Shown: piece after piece, positions 42,166-43,748 of the stretch
Position numbering within the stretch: the first letter of the stretch is position 1
How the letters are laid out: the number at the start of each line of letters is the position of its first letter
DNA from: Kiritimatiellales bacterium
GTDB lineage: Bacteria; Verrucomicrobiota; Kiritimatiellia; Kiritimatiellales; Pontiellaceae
Direction of reading: 5' to 3'
DNA: 43,748 bases
NCBI GenBank assembly: GCA_003246265.1
Contig: QKAU01000034.1
Location: 1 to 43,748 of the forward strand
Translations under genes and position numbers: made by a program
Notes under the pieces: model-generated
Databases searched by the model: none
What the model was told of the DNA's origin: nothing
The model's input: only the letters and a program-made list of their open reading frames with translations

Positions 42166-43458
42166 CTAGCGGGCCACTTCCTCCATGGCGACCCGCGCCC
42201 ACTCCCAGAGCCGTTGCGGCTGGTAGCGGACGGTGGAGATGTCCTTCATGATGAATTCCATCGGCGCGCCCTGCCCGATGTCGAGCACGCGGCGGATCTC
42301 GGCGCGCGCCCGCTCCGGATGCCAAACGTCCTCGGCAAGGATCGCCGGACTCGGCTTGATGCTGTAAACCATCTCCTGCCCGAGTCCTTCGATGATTTTC
42401 CCCACGTCGCACCACGCGCTGGTCGAGACCTTGCGCAGGTTGGGAATCTTTTTGAGCAGCCCCGTCTTGTTGTGGAGCGGCTCGCAACATCCGTAGTAGT
42501 TGAGCCCCCACCGTTGCATCCAGCGCAGCTCGTGCTCGACGGCGAACTCCCAATGCATGTCGGGCGACACCTCCGAAAAGATCTGCGCGTTCGAACAGCC
42601 CCACATGTCCTTCGGCCGGACGGGTTCCGGAGGATTTCCAAGCGAAGGAAGCGCGGTGGTGTAGCCATATCCGCCGGAACCGACGCGCACATTGCTGTTG
42701 TCCAGTTCCAGTACATTCAACGCTTCGAACTGGTCGAGCTCTACCATCCACGCATCGACCAGGCGCTCCACGATGGCATGGTACAGATCGGGATCGTCGC
42801 AGAGTCCGATCATCGCGTTTTCGATGCCGGTCCAGCGGATCAGGAAATCCCACGGCGTGAACCAGATGTGGCTCTGTCCCACCATCTTCACCGGCAGGAT
42901 GCCGCCAAACACCTGGTTGAACACCTCCTCGCGCAGGGCGGTCTGCCCTTCATGATGCGTCACGACGGGCATCTTGATCTTTTCGAGATCGGCCAGGCTT
43001 TCGATCTGGACGTTGAAATGGCGCGACACCACCTCGCTGCTGTCGTCGGTCCGGGTGATGTCGGTGTCCTCCACAATACCGAAGTCGGTGCTGTGTACCG
43101 CCTTGGGGCACTCGATCCACGGGTTGACGACCATGTCGGCGGGCAGGTGTTTCCACTGGTAGAGCTCCTTGCGCAGCAGCACCTCCTGCTCCCGCGCCCA
43201 GGCGCCCTCGCATTGCATCTTGAGTTCGCCGCCGACCTCCATCTCGTTCCAGCAGATTTCGTTGATCCAGACCATCGGACGTTCGGGCCGCAGGTCGTTC
43301 AGCGCGGTCCAGAGGCGGATTTTTTCGCTACGCGCCGGATCGTGTCCGGCGGCGGCCTTCTGCTCGGCGAGGTGGCGCAGGATGTCGCGGTCCGTTCCGG
43401 AAACCTCGATCCGGTCGACGGTCTGCATGGGGGTGTAATGGCTGGGGTCGTGGAGCAT
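42166..43458 (-). CDS. Uroporphyrinogen decarboxylase (URO-D) superfamily-like protein
   Basis: The 430-residue protein resembles URO-D-like proteins common in gut anaerobes and PVC genomes: an N-terminal segment (RPMVWINEICWNEME), a barrel with GQSHIWFTPWDFLIRWTGIE, and the late block NYYGCCEPLHNKTGLLKKIPNLRK, then VYSIKPSPAI. It is not a haem-pathway URO-D, since the usual N-terminal RQAGRY-type motif is absent. Relatives include corrinoid-linked methyltransferases, and a Cys pair (GCCEP) could bind metal; the reaction is unknown. AAGGA lies about ten bases before the ATG, 7 bases after the sugar-porter stop, so the two are probably co-transcribed. Confidence 0.72.
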   Translation of the reverse strand: MLHDPSHYTPMQTVDRIEVSGTDRDILRHLAEQKAAAGHDPARSEKIRLWTALNDLRPERPMVWINEICWNEMEVGGELKMQCEGAWAREQEVLLRKELYQWKHLPADMVVNPWIECPKAVHSTDFGIVEDTDITRTDDSSEVVSRHFNVQIESLADLEKIKMPVVTHHEGQTALREEVFNQVFGGILPVKMVGQSHIWFTPWDFLIRWTGIENAMIGLCDDPDLYHAIVERLVDAWMVELDQFEALNVLELDNSNVRVGSGGYGYTTALPSLGNPPEPVRPKDMWGCSNAQIFSEVSPDMHWEFAVEHELRWMQRWGLNYYGCCEPLHNKTGLLKKIPNLRKVSTSAWCDVGKIIEGLGQEMVYSIKPSPAILAEDVWHPERARAEIRRVLDIGQGAPMEFIMKDISTVRYQPQRLWEWARVAMEEVAR

Positions 43459-43465
43459 ATTCTTT

Positions 43466-43748
43466 TTATCCTTGGTAGGTGTGGTGGAACCAGGAGCGCT
43501 CGATCTCCTCGATCGTGCGTCCCTTGGTTTCGGGCATCAGGTAGCAAATGGTCGGCAGGAGCAGGACCAGTTCCCCGGCGTAGAGGAAGAAGATGGGCGC
43601 GGTTTCCATGCCGACATGCTGGATCAGGTCGAGCGAGCGGCCCAGCGGCGCGCCGTAGAAGCGGGCGAAAATGGTGTAGACCGCCGGAAGCCACGTGTGG
43701 AACACGAAGCAGGAGGCGATGATCAGCCCGTGGCCCAGCAACCAGAAG
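43466..43748 (-). CDS. MFS sugar-porter family transporter (3' end only)
   Basis: Only the last 90 or so residues are in the window; the gene continues beyond the right edge. Two hydrophobic helices ([45 protein letters not shown]) are followed by [15 protein letters not shown], the C-terminal signature of the major facilitator superfamily sugar porters (PETKG and a following Glu). It would import a sugar or related organic substrate across the inner membrane by cation symport. It precedes the URO-D-like gene by seven bases on the same strand. Confidence 0.85.
   Translation of the reverse strand, partial: FWLLGHGLIIASCFVFHTWLPAVYTIFARFYGAPLGRSLDLIQHVGMETAPIFFLYAGELVLLLPTICYLMPETKGRTIEEIERSWFHHTYQG

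Overview
The window is high-GC, densely packed bacterial DNA with short intergenic gaps and strong, mostly conventional Shine-Dalgarno sites. Gene content points to an anaerobic, fermentative, Gram-negative bacterium of the PVC group, most likely a Kiritimatiellota or Verrucomicrobia relative. Pointers are a trimeric [FeFe] hydrogenase with Rex, a Bacteroidetes/PVC-style long PurF, a DAHP synthase-chorismate mutase fusion, a SecDF fusion, a secretin, a chlamydial Pmp-like beta-helix protein and secreted glycoside hydrolase. This placement is inference from gene families; no rRNA is present.

Layout. 1-10.4 kb: tRNA-Ser, an exported beta-helix/thioredoxin-fold protein, the aromatic-pathway fusion enzyme, an exported GH2 enzyme, a NYN-LOTUS protein with an SRPBCC protein, and a large zinc-ribbon/TPR membrane protein. 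10.4-12.7 kb: a minus-strand operon of DRTGG, CBS-HATPase, DRTGG and PHP proteins, a set known from hydrogenase neighbourhoods of anaerobes. 12.9-16.3 kb: YceH, PurF and a YugP-type membrane protease. 16.3-18.9 kb: a DEAD-box helicase, CvfB-like S1 protein and SUI1/YciH protein operon. 19.0-25.2 kb: a minus-strand run of HPt, response regulator-PP2C-HATPase, polyprenyl-phosphate sugar transferase, STAS protein, a nucleotidyltransferase-like fusion and RecJ. 25.3-31.4 kb: a CDF transporter, then a DUF975-like membrane protein, tgt, yajC and secDF ending at a clear terminator. 31.5-37.6 kb: rex facing a divergent five-gene operon (NuoE-like subunit, GHKL ATPase, ferredoxin-like protein, NuoF-like subunit, HydA), also closed by a strong terminator. 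37.6-42.0 kb: a secretin, a compact MurC-like ligase and a SpoU methyltransferase. 42.1 kb to the end: paired hairpins, a URO-D-like protein and the 3' end of a sugar-porter gene.

Functionally the centre of gravity is redox and signalling. HydABC would couple NADH and reduced ferredoxin to H2, Rex would sense NADH/NAD+, and the GHKL ATPase and distant DRTGG/CBS/PHP set look like a regulatory layer for the same process. A second, separate signalling set (HPt, RR-phosphatase-HATPase, STAS) is interleaved with exopolysaccharide-priming genes. The most unusual items are three proteins with altered key residues (Asp in place of Sec/Cys in a deiodinase-like domain, His in place of the acid/base Glu in GH2, a nucleotidyltransferase lacking its signature and carrying a degenerate sugar-transferase tail), plus a shortened MurC-like ligase.
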